DNA of 64,000 bases from Noviherbaspirillum_A sp047237965 (GCF_047237965.1 NZ_JBDFLX010000001.1:3224001-3288000), one strand, 5' to 3'. Shown: positions 43,346-53,811, counted from the first letter of the stretch. Numbers and translations: made by a program. The notes: generated from the letters alone by a model not told the origin.

Positions 43346-44842
43346 TTATTGAAACGCCACTTCCGCGAAGCTGCGCAGCTTCCTGCTGTGCAGGCTGTCC
43401 ACCCGCCTTTCCCTGAGCAGCTCCACGGCCCGTATGCCGATGCGCAGGTGCTGGTCCACCCGCTGCCGGTAGAACACATTGGCCATGCCGGGCAGCTTGA
43501 TCTCGCCGTGCAGCGGCTTGTCGGACACGCACAGCAGCGTGCCGTAGGGCACCCGGAAGCGGAAGCCATTGGCGGCGATGGTGGCGCTTTCCATGTCCAG
43601 CGCCACCGCCCTGCTCTGGCTGAAGCGGCGCTCCGGCGTGCGCTGCGGCAGCAGTTCCCAGTTGCGGTTGTCGGTGCTGGCCACGGTGCCGGTGCGCATG
43701 ATGCGCTTGAGCTCGTAGCCGGTCAGGCAGGTGACGTCGGCCACCGCCTGCTCCAGCGCCAGCTGGATCTCGGCCAGCGGCGGAATCGGCACCCACAGCG
43801 GCAGGTCTTCATCCAGCACATGGTCTTCCCGCACATAGCCATGGGCCAGCACATAGTCGCCCAGCTGCTGGGTGTTGCGCAGGCCGGCGCAGTGGCCCAG
43901 CATCAGCCAGGCATGCGGCCGCAGCACCGCGATATGGTCGGTGATGGTCTTGGCATTGGCCGGGCCGACGCCGATGTTGACCATGGTGATGCCGCTGCCA
44001 TCGGCTCGCACCAGGTGGTAGCCCGGCATCTGCGGCAGCCGCGGCGGCGCCATGCCGCGCTCGTCGTTCGGACCGGCCGGCTGGCCGGCGCGGCGGGTCA
44101 CCAGGTTGCCCGGCTCGACGAAGGCGATGTAGTCATCCGCGTCCTTCATCGGGCTGCACATGATCTCCTGGCCGAGCTTGATGAATTCATCGATGTAGAA
44201 CTGGTAATTGGTGAACAGCACGAAGTTCTGGAAATGCTCGGGCGCGGTGCCGGTGTAATGGCGCAGCCGCTGCAGCGAGTAGTCCACCCGCGGCGCGGTA
44301 AACAGCGACAGCGGCTGCGGCCGGCCGGGCGGTATGTCGTCGGTGCCGTTGGCGATGCCGTCGTCCATCGTTGCCAGGTCCGGCAGGTCGAACAGGTCGC
44401 GCATGCGCTGCAGCCGGTCGGCCGGCATGTCGGCTTCCACATGGTCGTGCTCGGCAAAGGAAAAATGCACCGGGATGGGCTGGGCGCTGGTGCCGACCTC
44501 GATCTGCACGTTCTGGGCGCCATGGTTCTTCAGCAGCAGCCTGAACTGCTCCCGGTAATAATTGCCGAACAGGTCCGGCCGCGTCAGCGTGGTTTCATAG
44601 GTGCCGGGCCCGGCCACGAAGCCGTACGACAACCGCGAGTCGGTCGGCATGCGGGTATCGGTATGGATGCGCACGAAGGGATAGCAGGCGCGCACGGCGG
44701 TGGAGAGGTTGTCGCCGCGGATGAAGTCCTGCAGATGATGGCGCAGGTGGCGTATGCCGTTGTCGTAGATGGTGCGCACCTGTTCGAGCGCGGCGTCCGG
44801 ATCGTCGAAGCGGGTAGTGGCAATGAATTGCGGTGTCAGCAT
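43346..44842 (-). CDS. amn: AMP nucleosidase
   Basis: A 498-residue enzyme that splits AMP to adenine and ribose 5-phosphate. The N-terminal regulatory half (LSYGFVAGPGTYETTLTRPD, and YQFYIDEFIKLG) is followed by the nucleoside phosphorylase-fold half with IGVGPANAKTITDHI, LMLGHCAGLRNTQQLGDYVL and AVALDMESATIAANG. Length is close to E. coli Amn (484). The ATG at 44842 follows GGAG with 7-base spacing; an upstream ATG (44881) is less likely. It is 150 bases downstream of the M20 peptidase gene on the same strand. Confidence 0.92.
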   Translation of the reverse strand: MLTPQFIATTRFDDPDAALEQVRTIYDNGIRHLRHHLQDFIRGDNLSTAVRACYPFVRIHTDTRMPTDSRLSYGFVAGPGTYETTLTRPDLFGNYYREQFRLLLKNHGAQNVQIEVGTSAQPIPVHFSFAEHDHVEADMPADRLQRMRDLFDLPDLATMDDGIANGTDDIPPGRPQPLSLFTAPRVDYSLQRLRHYTGTAPEHFQNFVLFTNYQFYIDEFIKLGQEIMCSPMKDADDYIAFVEPGNLVTRRAGQPAGPNDERGMAPPRLPQMPGYHLVRADGSGITMVNIGVGPANAKTITDHIAVLRPHAWLMLGHCAGLRNTQQLGDYVLAHGYVREDHVLDEDLPLWVPIPPLAEIQLALEQAVADVTCLTGYELKRIMRTGTVASTDNRNWELLPQRTPERRFSQSRAVALDMESATIAANGFRFRVPYGTLLCVSDKPLHGEIKLPGMANVFYRQRVDQHLRIGIRAVELLRERRVDSLHSRKLRSFAEVAFQ

Positions 44843-44992
44843 GCTGTGCTCCGGTGTCAGGTGAGGCAGGAAACGCTTCATGCTGATGCAAGAAGCATTC
44901 CCATGACCGATTGGATCACCGCATTGTATCGGCAGCATGACAGCGGCTGCCAGGCCCGCATCGCGGGTCCTTGCAGCCGCAGTGCGACGGGC

Positions 44993-46282
44993 TTACTTCA
45001 CCTTGCCGGCCGCCACGTCCATCACCATGCGCGCAGCCAGGTACAGGCGCGGCTCGATGCTGTCGACCAGGATATATTCGGCATCCTTGGTGTGCGCACC
45101 GAAGCCCTGCAGGCCGAAGCGCTCCACCACGGCGCGGCTGTTGCCCTGCGCGGCGAATGCGGCATCGGTGCCGCCGCCTTCGGCCACCGGATCGACCACC
45201 AGCTCGCGGCCGATCTCGCGGTAGACCGCCTGCGCATGGGACGCCAGCGCCTTGGACGCGGCCGATGCTTCCAGCGGCGGACGGCGGCGTTCGAAGATGG
45301 CCGTGACCTTGGACTCCGGCAGCAGCTTTTGCGCGCTGCGCTCCTGCACCTGGCGCTCGATGCCGTCGTAGTCGGCCGCGCGCAGCACGCGCACGTCGGC
45401 CTCGGCCTGCGCCTGGTCCGGGATCACGTTGCGGTTGGTGCCGGCCTTGGCCAGCGTCCAGTTCATCTTCACGCCGGTCTCGGTGTTGGACAGCTTGCTC
45501 ATCTGCGTGACCTGGTGCGCCATTTCATACAGCGCGTTGACGCCCTTCTCCGGCGCCGAGCCGGCATGCGAGGCGCGTCCCTGCACGTCGAGCGTGACCG
45601 CGCCGATGCCGGCGGTGGCCAGCGAGAGCTTGTCCGAGTTGCTGCGCGAGGACTCGAAGGACATCGTCACGTCATGCTCCGCGCCCAGCTTGGCAATCAG
45701 CTTGCGCGAGCCCGGCGAGCTGATCTCCTCGTCGGCATTGATCAGGACCGTCAGGGTACCGTAGTCGTCGAACTTCAGTTCCTTCAGCATCGCAACCGTA
45801 TGGATGATGGTGGCGATGCCCTGCTTGTCGTCGGCGATCGCCAGGCCGTAGGCCTTGTCGCCATCGACGCGGAACGGCTGCTTCTCCAGCATGCCCTTCA
45901 GGTACACCGTATCCATGTGGGCCAGCATCATGATGTTCTTCGTGCCGCGGCCCTTGAAGGTGGCGCGCACCACGCGTCCCACCTTTTCCGGCGTGTCCTG
46001 CATGCGGTAGATGTCATTGCTCACGTCGACTAGCTGCACCTCGCCGCCCAGCGCCTTGAGGCGGCCGGCGATCAGGTTGGCGACCTTGTCCAGGCCTTCC
46101 AGGTCGCGGCTGCCGGATTCGATATTGCACAGTTCCTTCAGGGTCTCGAGCAGCGGCGCCTTGTGCTGCTTGGCCTGCGCCAGCACCGGTTCGAGCGGCT
46201 GTGCCTGCGCGGCGAAAGCGGCCGTGCAAAAGGCGGCCGATACAATGAGGGGAAGGATGCGGAGCTTCATGGAGGTTGTCAT
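44993..46282 (-). CDS. M20-family periplasmic glutamate carboxypeptidase-like protein
   Basis: A 429-residue exported zinc peptidase. The signal peptide ends AAFAAQAQP near residue 28. Metal and catalytic motifs are LAHMDTVYLKG (His and Asp), the bridging-Asp region LAIADDKQG, INADEEISSPGS (catalytic Glu plus ligand) and EGGGTDAAF. The dimerisation domain starts at GAVTLDVQGRASHAGS. It resembles carboxypeptidase G2-like enzymes that remove C-terminal glutamate from folates or peptides; substrate not certain. The start is ATG 46282, with ATG 46270 as the alternative. Confidence 0.9.
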   Translation of the reverse strand: MTTSMKLRILPLIVSAAFCTAAFAAQAQPLEPVLAQAKQHKAPLLETLKELCNIESGSRDLEGLDKVANLIAGRLKALGGEVQLVDVSNDIYRMQDTPEKVGRVVRATFKGRGTKNIMMLAHMDTVYLKGMLEKQPFRVDGDKAYGLAIADDKQGIATIIHTVAMLKELKFDDYGTLTVLINADEEISSPGSRKLIAKLGAEHDVTMSFESSRSNSDKLSLATAGIGAVTLDVQGRASHAGSAPEKGVNALYEMAHQVTQMSKLSNTETGVKMNWTLAKAGTNRNVIPDQAQAEADVRVLRAADYDGIERQVQERSAQKLLPESKVTAIFERRRPPLEASAASKALASHAQAVYREIGRELVVDPVAEGGGTDAAFAAQGNSRAVVERFGLQGFGAHTKDAEYILVDSIEPRLYLAARMVMDVAAGKVK

Positions 46283-46432
46283 GGCGGATATTCTTTTTGG
46301 AAAGGGTGGAGAGAATGCCATACCACCCCGGCAATTTCCAAGCCCTGCCAGGCTGAATTCCCGAGAATGACCGCATGTATCCGGCGCAGGCCAACCGGCC
46401 CTCACAGCGCCGGCTATCAAAGGAGACGGCCC

Positions 46433-47260
46433 ATGCCACATGCAAGCCCCGAACTCGACGCCTACCTGCGCCGCATCGGCTATCGCGGCCCGCGGCCCGG
46501 CCCCGACCTGCCGACGCTGCGCGCCATCCACGCGCTGCATGTCGACGCCATTCCCTTCGAAAACCTGTCGCCGCTGCTGGGCATGGAGGTGGCGCTGGAC
46601 TTGCCGGCGCTGCGGCAGAAGCTGCTTGCCGGCGGCCGCGGCGGCTGGTGCTTCGAGCACAACACCCTGCTGCAGCATGCGCTGTCCGGAATCGGCTTTG
46701 CCGTGCGCCCGCTGGCGGCGCGGGTGGCGTGGAATGTGCCGCCGGGCGTGGTCAATCCGCGCACCCACATGCTGCTGCATGTCGAGCTCGACGGCGAGCC
46801 ATGGATCGCCGATGCCGGCTTCGGCGGCATGACGCTCTCGGCCCCGCTGCGGCTGGCGCCGCACCTGCCGCAGCACACGCCGCACGGCCGCTTTCGCCTG
46901 GTGCCGCTCGACGACGGCTACCAGCTCGAGGCCGAACTGCCCGAGGGCTGGCGCGCGCTGTACGCCTTCGACCTGCGCACCCATCTGCCGCCCGATTTCG
47001 CGATGGCCAGCTGGTACCTCGCCCACTATCCGCAATCGCCCTTCGTCAGCAGGCTGATGGCGGCGCGGGCCGAGCCGGGCCGCCGCCATTCGCTGCTCAA
47101 CAACCGTTACACCGTGCATGAAGCCGGCGGCAGCACGGTCAGCATGATTGAACAGCCCGACGCCCTGCGACGCTTGCTCACCGACGCATTCGGCATCCGC
47201 CTGCCGCCGCATCCGGCGCTGGACGCGCTGCTGGCGCGCCTGGTCGCCGCAGCCTCCTGA
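46433..47260 (+). CDS. nat: arylamine N-acetyltransferase
   Basis: A 275-residue cytosolic enzyme that transfers acetyl from acetyl-CoA to arylamines and arylhydrazines. The catalytic triad is complete: C73 in GRGGWCFEHN, H112 in NPRTHMLLHV, and D127 in WIADAGFGG. HVDAIPFENLSPLLG is the usual N-terminal block. AAAGGAGA stands before ATG 46433. It is divergent from the M20 gene, with 150 bases between. Confidence 0.93.
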   Translation: MPHASPELDAYLRRIGYRGPRPGPDLPTLRAIHALHVDAIPFENLSPLLGMEVALDLPALRQKLLAGGRGGWCFEHNTLLQHALSGIGFAVRPLAARVAWNVPPGVVNPRTHMLLHVELDGEPWIADAGFGGMTLSAPLRLAPHLPQHTPHGRFRLVPLDDGYQLEAELPEGWRALYAFDLRTHLPPDFAMASWYLAHYPQSPFVSRLMAARAEPGRRHSLLNNRYTVHEAGGSTVSMIEQPDALRRLLTDAFGIRLPPHPALDALLARLVAAAS

Positions 47261-47531
47261 CCCGGTTCTGCGGCGCCTTGCCTTGCCATGCGCAGGCACG
47301 CTGCCATGAACCGATGCGCACTTTCCATGAACAAATGATCACAGGAAATGGTGGAACTTTCACCAAAAGTAGCAGTCCAGACTGACTGTAGAGCAATGTG
47401 CTTTTCGGTATCGTTTTACGGAAAGCCTTGTATTGCTTTCAGGAGCGTACGAGTGCATGACGCGTCGCGATGAGTTCTGCCGCACGCCCGCCTGCACAGC
47501 CGTCCGGCGAGCGAGACAAGTACGCCATGAA

Positions 47532-50500
47532 ATGAAGCAGACTGATAACACCAATCATGCGATCTGGCCGTCCGATGGCGGCGAGATGGGGGAACGCATA
47601 CGCGACCATGACTGGGCCGGCACCCTGCTCGGCCCGGTGGCGACATGGTCGCCCGTATTGCGCGCCACCGTCGATTTGCTGCTGCGCCTGCCGGTGCCGG
47701 CGGTGCTGCTGTGGGGCGACCGCCTCGTGCAGTTCCTCAACGATCCCTGCAGCAGCCTGCTCGGCCATGCCGCGCCGGATATGCTGGGCCAGCCGTTTCA
47801 CGGCCATTGGCCGCAGCGCTGGAAACTGGCCAGCTCCATCCACGACACGCTGACCGGCCGCAGCCAGTCCCGCACCTTCCACCAGCAGTCGCTGCCCGTC
47901 TTCCATGGCGACAGCGAGGAGCCTGGCATGTTCAGCATGACCTGCACGCCGGTGCCGGCCGAGGATGGCGGCCTGGGCGGCATGCTGGTCCTGCTGCAGG
48001 ACACCGGCCAGTCCGACCAGGGCGGCGCGGTGCAGGCCGAACGCGCCCGGCGCAGCGCGGTGCTGCATGCCGACCGCCTGCAGTTGCTGGAGGAAGTATT
48101 CCGCCGCTCCCCCTCCTTCGTGCATGTGCTGCGCGGACCGGCCTACGTGGTGGAATTCGCCAACGAGGCCTATACCAGGATGGTGGGTCATCGCGACCTG
48201 ATCGGCCGGCCGCTGTTCGACAGCGTGCCGGAACTGGGCTCGGCGCGCTACCAGTCGATGCTGGCCCAGGTGCGCGCCAGCGGCGAGCCCTTCGTGGTTC
48301 GCGAAATGGCCGTCATGCTGGCATCCGCGCCCGGCGCCGCGCCCGAGGAAACCTATCTCGACCTGGTCTACTCGCCGCTGGTGGACGCCGATGGCCGCAA
48401 CACCTGGCTCCTCGGCTACGGCGTGAATGTGACGGAAAAGACGCGCGCCCGGCGCCAGGCCGAGCAGGCCCTGCGCGACAGCGAGGCACGGCTCTCGGCG
48501 ATCTTTTCGCGCGCCGCCGCCGGCCTGTCGGAACTGGCGCTGGACGGCCGCTTCCTGCGCGTCAACGACACCATCTGCCAGATGCTGGGCCGCTCGCGCC
48601 AGGAACTGCTGGGAGCCAGCATCGCCGATGTCACCCATCCCGACGACGTGCCGCCCAGCATGGATGCGGTCCGGCGCCTGCTGGCCGGCGGCTCACAGGT
48701 CGAGCAGGTTGCGCTGGACAAGCGCTACCTGCGCCGCGACGGCAGCATCATCTTCTGCAACAGCGCGCTGACCCGGCTCGACGACGACCAGGGCCGCCCG
48801 CGTTCGCTGCTGGCGGTTACGGTCGACCTGACCCAGCGCAGGCAGGCCGAAGCGGCGCTGCGCGAAAGCGAGGAATTCCATCGTTTCGCCGCCGAGGCCG
48901 GCGCCATCGGCAAATGGGAAATCGACCTTGCCAGCGGCAACTGCACGCTGTCGCCGCGCATGGCGGTGCTGCTCGGTTATCCGGCCGAGCAGGCCATGCT
49001 GACCAGCGCGCAATGGAGCAGCATGGTGGTGCCGGAAGACCTGGTCATGCTGACCGCGAAACTGGAGGCGGTGGCGCTGGCGGACGCGCAGCTCGACATC
49101 GAACTGCGCATCCGCCGCCATGGCAGCGGCGAGCTGCGCTGGATGTACACCCGCGGCGGCGTGGTCAAGGACAGTTCCGGCCGCAGCACCCGCGTCCACG
49201 GCGTGTCGCTCGATGTCACCGAGCGCAAGGCGGGCGAAGCGGCCCTGCGCGCCAGCGAGGAGCGCTACCGCCTGCTCATCGAACTCAGCCCGGACGCGAT
49301 GCTGGTCAATGTCGCCAACCGCATCGTCTATGCCAACCAGGCGGCGGTGGACCTGCTGGGGGCGGGCAGCGTCGACGATATCGTCGGGCATTCGCCCTAT
49401 GCCTTCATCTCGCCCGAGTTTCATCACAGCGTGAGCGAGCGCATCGAGCATGCCTTGCAGGAGGGCCATCCCCGGCTGCCCCTGATGGAGCAGCGCTGGC
49501 GCCGCATCGATGGCGCCGAAGTGCATGTGCAGGTGTCGGCCGGCTTCATCACCTGGGAAGACCAGGCCGCTGTCCAGGTGCTGCTGCGCGACGTCACCGA
49601 GCAGCAGGGCATACGGGATGCGCTGCGCATCAGCAACGAGCGCCTGAAGCTGGCCATCGAAGGTTCGGGCGAAGGCATCTGGGACTGGGACATCCGGCGC
49701 GATGTCTATACCTTCTCCGACCACCTCAAGCGCATGCTCAACCTGGGCGAGGAAGGCAACGGCGCCGGGGACATCAAGGAAGCGCTGCGCAAGCGCATCC
49801 ATCCCGACGACCTGGCGCGCATCTGGATGGCCCTGCGCGCCTACATCGAAGGCCGCGAGAGCGCCTATGCCTGCGACTTCCGGGTGCAGCGCCCTGACGG
49901 CTCCTGGGTCTGGATGCTGTCGCGCGGCATCATCGTGGCGCGCGACGGCGACGGCCGGCCCTTGCTCATGACCGGCACCATGCAAGACATCTCGGCCAAG
50001 AAGGAAGCCGATGAGAAGATCTGGCACCATGCCAACTTCGACGCGCTGACCGGCCTGCCCAACCGCCGCCTGTTCCGCGACCGGCTGGACCAGGAAGTGC
50101 GCAAGGCCGCCCGCAGCGGCAAGCAGGTGGCGCTCCTGTTCATCGATCTCGACCGCTTCAAGCAGGTCAACGACCTGCTCGGCCACGACGCCGGCGACAC
50201 GCTGCTGGCGCAGGCGGCGAACCGCATCAAGGGCTGCGTGCGCGACGCCGACACGGTAGCCCGGCTGGGCGGCGATGAATTCACCGTGATCCTGACCGCG
50301 CTCGACAGCCCGGCCCGGGTCGAGCATGTCTGCCAGAAGATCCTGGAGACGCTGGAAAGTCCTTTCCACATCGGCAAGGAAGTGGCCTACATGTCGGGCA
50401 GCATTGGCGTGACCATCTATCCGAACGACGCCATTACCCCGGAAGAGCTGATCCGCAAGGCCGACCAGGCCATGTATGCCGCCAAGAACGCCGGCAAGAA

Positions 50501-51389
50501 CCAGTTCAGCTATTTCACCTATGCGATGGATGAAAAGGCGCACCTGCGCCTGCGCCTGGCCAGCGAACTGCGCAGCGCGCTGCCGGCCGGGCAGCTCGAG
50601 GTGCATTATCAGCCGGTGCTGGACCTGGGCAGCGGCAGCATCTTCAAGGCCGAGGCTCTGCTGCGCTGGCAGCATCCGCGCTTCGGCCTGGTCGAGCCGA
50701 CCAGCTTCATTCCGCTGGCCGAGGAGACTGGCCTCATCAACCAGATCGGCAACTGGGTATTCAAGCAGGCGGCTTCCTGCTCCAGGCAATGGAGCGAGCG
50801 CATCGGCGAAGGCTTCCAGATCGGCGTCAACAAGTCGCCGATCCAGTTCCTGGCGCATAACGACGATGCCGACTGGCTGCAGTATCTGAAGCGCACCAAT
50901 GTGCCAGGCAGCAGCATTTCGATAGAAATCACCGAGGGCCTGCTGCTGCATGCCTCGTCGACCGTCACCAACAAGCTGCTGGAATACCGCGATGCCGGCA
51001 TCCAGGTCGCCATCGACGACTTCGGCACCGGTTATTCCTCGATGGCGTACCTGAAGAAATTCGACATCGACTACCTGAAGATAGACCAGTCCTTCGTCAG
51101 CGAGATCGCCACCGATCCCGGCAGCCGCACCATTGCCGAATCCATCATCGTGATGGCGCACAAGCTGGGACTGAAGGTCATTGCCGAGGGCATCGAGACG
51201 CCCGAACAGCTCGCGCTGCTGGTGGCGGCCGGTTGCGATTACGGCCAGGGCTTCCTGTTCGCCGGGGCCATGGTGCCGGCGGAATTCGAAACGCTGCTGC
51301 TGGAAAACCGCGCCGGCCATTCGCGCTGGCAGGGCCTGTTCAAGCGGCCGGTGCAGGACGATGCCGGCGACGCGGCGTACGGCTCCTAG
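47532..51389 (+). CDS. soluble multi-PAS GGDEF-EAL protein
   Basis: About 1285 residues with no membrane helices. The N-terminus, DWAGTLLGPVATWSPVLRAT, is the opening found in many PAS/GAF kinases and cyclases. Several PAS/PAC units follow (at least five, judged from the repeated GRFLRVND, WMYTRGGVVKD and VTERKAGEAAL type segments). Then come GGDEF (VARLGGDEFTVIL) and EAL (KAEALLRWQHPRFG, EITEGLLLH, DDFGTGYSSMAYL, KIDQSFVSEI), both apparently competent. It probably adjusts c-di-GMP in response to cytoplasmic ligands or redox. The start is uncertain; ATG 47457 is the main alternative. It converges with a hybrid kinase gene. Confidence 0.88.
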   Translation: MKQTDNTNHAIWPSDGGEMGERIRDHDWAGTLLGPVATWSPVLRATVDLLLRLPVPAVLLWGDRLVQFLNDPCSSLLGHAAPDMLGQPFHGHWPQRWKLASSIHDTLTGRSQSRTFHQQSLPVFHGDSEEPGMFSMTCTPVPAEDGGLGGMLVLLQDTGQSDQGGAVQAERARRSAVLHADRLQLLEEVFRRSPSFVHVLRGPAYVVEFANEAYTRMVGHRDLIGRPLFDSVPELGSARYQSMLAQVRASGEPFVVREMAVMLASAPGAAPEETYLDLVYSPLVDADGRNTWLLGYGVNVTEKTRARRQAEQALRDSEARLSAIFSRAAAGLSELALDGRFLRVNDTICQMLGRSRQELLGASIADVTHPDDVPPSMDAVRRLLAGGSQVEQVALDKRYLRRDGSIIFCNSALTRLDDDQGRPRSLLAVTVDLTQRRQAEAALRESEEFHRFAAEAGAIGKWEIDLASGNCTLSPRMAVLLGYPAEQAMLTSAQWSSMVVPEDLVMLTAKLEAVALADAQLDIELRIRRHGSGELRWMYTRGGVVKDSSGRSTRVHGVSLDVTERKAGEAALRASEERYRLLIELSPDAMLVNVANRIVYANQAAVDLLGAGSVDDIVGHSPYAFISPEFHHSVSERIEHALQEGHPRLPLMEQRWRRIDGAEVHVQVSAGFITWEDQAAVQVLLRDVTEQQGIRDALRISNERLKLAIEGSGEGIWDWDIRRDVYTFSDHLKRMLNLGEEGNGAGDIKEALRKRIHPDDLARIWMALRAYIEGRESAYACDFRVQRPDGSWVWMLSRGIIVARDGDGRPLLMTGTMQDISAKKEADEKIWHHANFDALTGLPNRRLFRDRLDQEVRKAARSGKQVALLFIDLDRFKQVNDLLGHDAGDTLLAQAANRIKGCVRDADTVARLGGDEFTVILTALDSPARVEHVCQKILETLESPFHIGKEVAYMSGSIGVTIYPNDAITPEELIRKADQAMYAAKNAGKNQFSYFTYAMDEKAHLRLRLASELRSALPAGQLEVHYQPVLDLGSGSIFKAEALLRWQHPRFGLVEPTSFIPLAEETGLINQIGNWVFKQAASCSRQWSERIGEGFQIGVNKSPIQFLAHNDDADWLQYLKRTNVPGSSISIEITEGLLLHASSTVTNKLLEYRDAGIQVAIDDFGTGYSSMAYLKKFDIDYLKIDQSFVSEIATDPGSRTIAESIIVMAHKLGLKVIAEGIETPEQLALLVAAGCDYGQGFLFAGAMVPAEFETLLLENRAGHSRWQGLFKRPVQDDAGDAAYGS

Positions 51390-51423
51390 CCCCTAACGTC
51401 GGAAGACGCCCTGCAGCTTGTCC

Positions 51424-53811
51424 TTACAGCTGCGATAGCAGCGACTGCAGCGCCGCGATATCCACCGGCTTGGTCAGATGATGGTCGAAGCCGCTTTCCT
51501 GGGTGCGTTTCCTGTCCTCTTCCTGGCCCCAGCCGGTCAGTGCCACCAGCCGGGTGGCGGCAAAGCGCGGCTGCTCGCGGATGCGGCGCGCCACTTCATT
51601 GCCATCCATGCCCGGCATGCCGATATCGAGCAGGACCACGTCCGGCTGGAAGTCCTCCATCGTGGCCAGCGCCGAAGGGCCGTCGTGGGCCACCCTGACG
51701 GCCTTGCTGCCCATGAATTCGAGCAGCATCGACAGGGTTTCGGCGGCATCGCGATTGTCGTCCACCACCAGCACCCGCTGGGTGCTGTCCTCGGTCGCGC
51801 CGCCCCCGGAGGCGTCATGCTCTTCGGCCTGCGCCATCTTCGGCATCTTCGGCAGCCGGACGATGAATTCGCTGCCCAGCCCAAGGCCGGCGCTGCGGGC
51901 TTCGACGCTGCCGCCATGCATGTGGACCAGGTTGGCCACCAGCGTGAGGCCGATGCCCAGGCCGCCCTGGCGCTGGCTGGCCGCCTCCCTCTCCTGCGAA
52001 AAGATGTCGAATACCCGCGGCAGCATCTGCGGTGATATGCCGATGCCGTTGTCGCGCACCGAAACGATGGCCATGTTTTCCTCCTCATATGCATGGAGCC
52101 AGATCTGGCCGCCCGGGCTGGTGTAGCGGGCGGCATTATTGAGCAGGTTGGCGAAGACCTGGGTCAGGCGGACCGCATCCGCGTCCAGCATGATATCGGC
52201 CTCGACCGGCGTGCGGTTGAGGCGGTGGCGCGCGCTCTCCACCAGCGGCATGCTGGTTTCGACCGCGCCCTGCAGCACCTCGGCCAGCGCCGTCGGCGCG
52301 CGGCGCAGCGCGATGCGGCCGCGGGTGATGCGCGATATGTCCATCAGGTCGTCCACCAGCCGGACGATGTAGTCGAGCTGGCGCGACATCATCTGCTGCA
52401 GCCGGTCCGACAGCCGGGCGCCATTGGGCCGGCCCATCATGGGCATGGCGCTGCACAGCGGCGCCAGCGGATTGCGCAGCTCATGCGCCAGCGTCGCCAG
52501 GAACTCGTCCTTGCGCCGGTCGGCGTCGCGCAGCGCCTTCTCGGCCGCCACCGCATCGGAGATGTCGATGGACATGCAGACATGGCCGGCATAGCCCCCA
52601 TCGCCGGTGAAGAACGGCATGCCATGCGACTCCAGCCAGCACCATGCGCCGTCGCGGCTACGCACCCGGGTGCGGCACTGGAAGCGCTGGCGCAGCCTGC
52701 GGGCATCCGACAGCGCGTTCAGGTAGGCTGGCGCATCCTCGGGGTGCAGCAGGCTGCGCCAGCCGGCATGCATCAGCGTGTTCTTCGGGCGGCCGCTCAG
52801 TTCGGTGTAGCGGGGATTGAGATAGACCACGTTGCCGGCCGGGTCGAGCTGCCAGATCAGCGCCGGCGACGCTTCGGCCAGCGCGCGGAAGCGGGTTTCG
52901 CTGCGATGCAGGACTTCCTCCGCGCACTTGCGGTCGGTGATGTCCATGTTCATGCAGGCCCATTTCTGCACGCTGCCATCGTCATTGAACAGCGGCGCGG
53001 TGCGCATGTCGGTCCAGCTCCAGCTGCCGTCGGCGCGGCGCAGCCGGAACGCCAGGTCGGCCGGCGAGCGCTTCTGGCGGATGTCCTGCCATCTCGCGTC
53101 GAAGTCGCGCCGGTCCTCCGGATGGATCGCGTCCATCCAGCCGTGGCCCAGCATCTCTTCCACGCTCTGCCCGGTCCAGGCGCGCCAGGTCGGCGAATCG
53201 ATGGCCGCCGCGCCGTCCGGCGCCGCTTCCCAGATCGCCTGCGCCACGCCTTCCACCAGCACCCGGAAGCGCTGGTCGTTCATGCGGCTGCGGGTTTCAA
53301 TGTCGAGCTGATCCAGCGCTGCGGCCGTCGTGCGGCACAGCATCTCCAGCAGCACCCGGTTGTCTTCGTCCACCGGACAGGGCCGGTACCAGCACACGCC
53401 GATCGTGCGTGAACCCGAGCGGCCGGCCGGCACCAGCAGCAGGCTGCGCAGCGGGTCCGGCAGACGCAGCGCCGCGCTGTCGGGGTGATTGATCATCACG
53501 CAGCGGCCATGCTGGGCAGCCTCGGCGCAGATCGCGTCCAGCGCCGGGCAAGGCAGGTCGCCGCCCGCGGTCGGCAGCAGGCGGCATGAGCCGTGGTCGC
53601 GCTGCGCAACCGTGATGCCGTGCGCCTGGCCGAGCCGCCAGGCGGCATCGCGCGCGATATCGAGTGCATGGCTTGCGTCTTCGGCCGCGGTCAGGCTGGC
53701 CTGGACGGCAGCGAGCCATTGCAGGCGCTCGGCCAGGGGCAGCCGCGCTACGTCGCCGACCGATGCTGCAAGCGCTTCCCGCAATATTTCTGTCTCTTCA
53801 GTTCTGTTCAT
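51424..53811 (-). CDS. hybrid sensor histidine kinase/response regulator
   Basis: A 795-residue soluble kinase. Order: a GAF-like N-terminal domain, three PAS/PAC units, a HisKA domain with the phosphorylated histidine in FLATLAHELRNPLAPL, a HATPase domain (NLLNNAARYTSPGG, VRDNGIGISPQML, and GLGIGLTLVANLVHMHGG), and a C-terminal receiver (VLVVDDNRDAAET, DVVLLDIGMPGMDG). No output domain is attached, so phosphate is either relayed onward or the receiver regulates the kinase. It is convergent with the multi-PAS GGDEF-EAL gene, 34 bases away; the two may share signals. Confidence 0.92.
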   Translation of the reverse strand: MNRTEETEILREALAASVGDVARLPLAERLQWLAAVQASLTAAEDASHALDIARDAAWRLGQAHGITVAQRDHGSCRLLPTAGGDLPCPALDAICAEAAQHGRCVMINHPDSAALRLPDPLRSLLLVPAGRSGSRTIGVCWYRPCPVDEDNRVLLEMLCRTTAAALDQLDIETRSRMNDQRFRVLVEGVAQAIWEAAPDGAAAIDSPTWRAWTGQSVEEMLGHGWMDAIHPEDRRDFDARWQDIRQKRSPADLAFRLRRADGSWSWTDMRTAPLFNDDGSVQKWACMNMDITDRKCAEEVLHRSETRFRALAEASPALIWQLDPAGNVVYLNPRYTELSGRPKNTLMHAGWRSLLHPEDAPAYLNALSDARRLRQRFQCRTRVRSRDGAWCWLESHGMPFFTGDGGYAGHVCMSIDISDAVAAEKALRDADRRKDEFLATLAHELRNPLAPLCSAMPMMGRPNGARLSDRLQQMMSRQLDYIVRLVDDLMDISRITRGRIALRRAPTALAEVLQGAVETSMPLVESARHRLNRTPVEADIMLDADAVRLTQVFANLLNNAARYTSPGGQIWLHAYEEENMAIVSVRDNGIGISPQMLPRVFDIFSQEREAASQRQGGLGIGLTLVANLVHMHGGSVEARSAGLGLGSEFIVRLPKMPKMAQAEEHDASGGGATEDSTQRVLVVDDNRDAAETLSMLLEFMGSKAVRVAHDGPSALATMEDFQPDVVLLDIGMPGMDGNEVARRIREQPRFAATRLVALTGWGQEEDRKRTQESGFDHHLTKPVDIAALQSLLSQL

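Noticed and set aside
43349..46033. 894-codon plus-strand frame spanning amn and the M20 gene
   Set aside because: It crosses two well-supported minus-strand genes and their gap, and no domain is seen.
48693..51320. 875-codon minus-strand frame inside the multi-PAS GGDEF-EAL gene
   Set aside because: It is an antisense shadow; the plus strand has intact PAS, GGDEF and EAL motifs.
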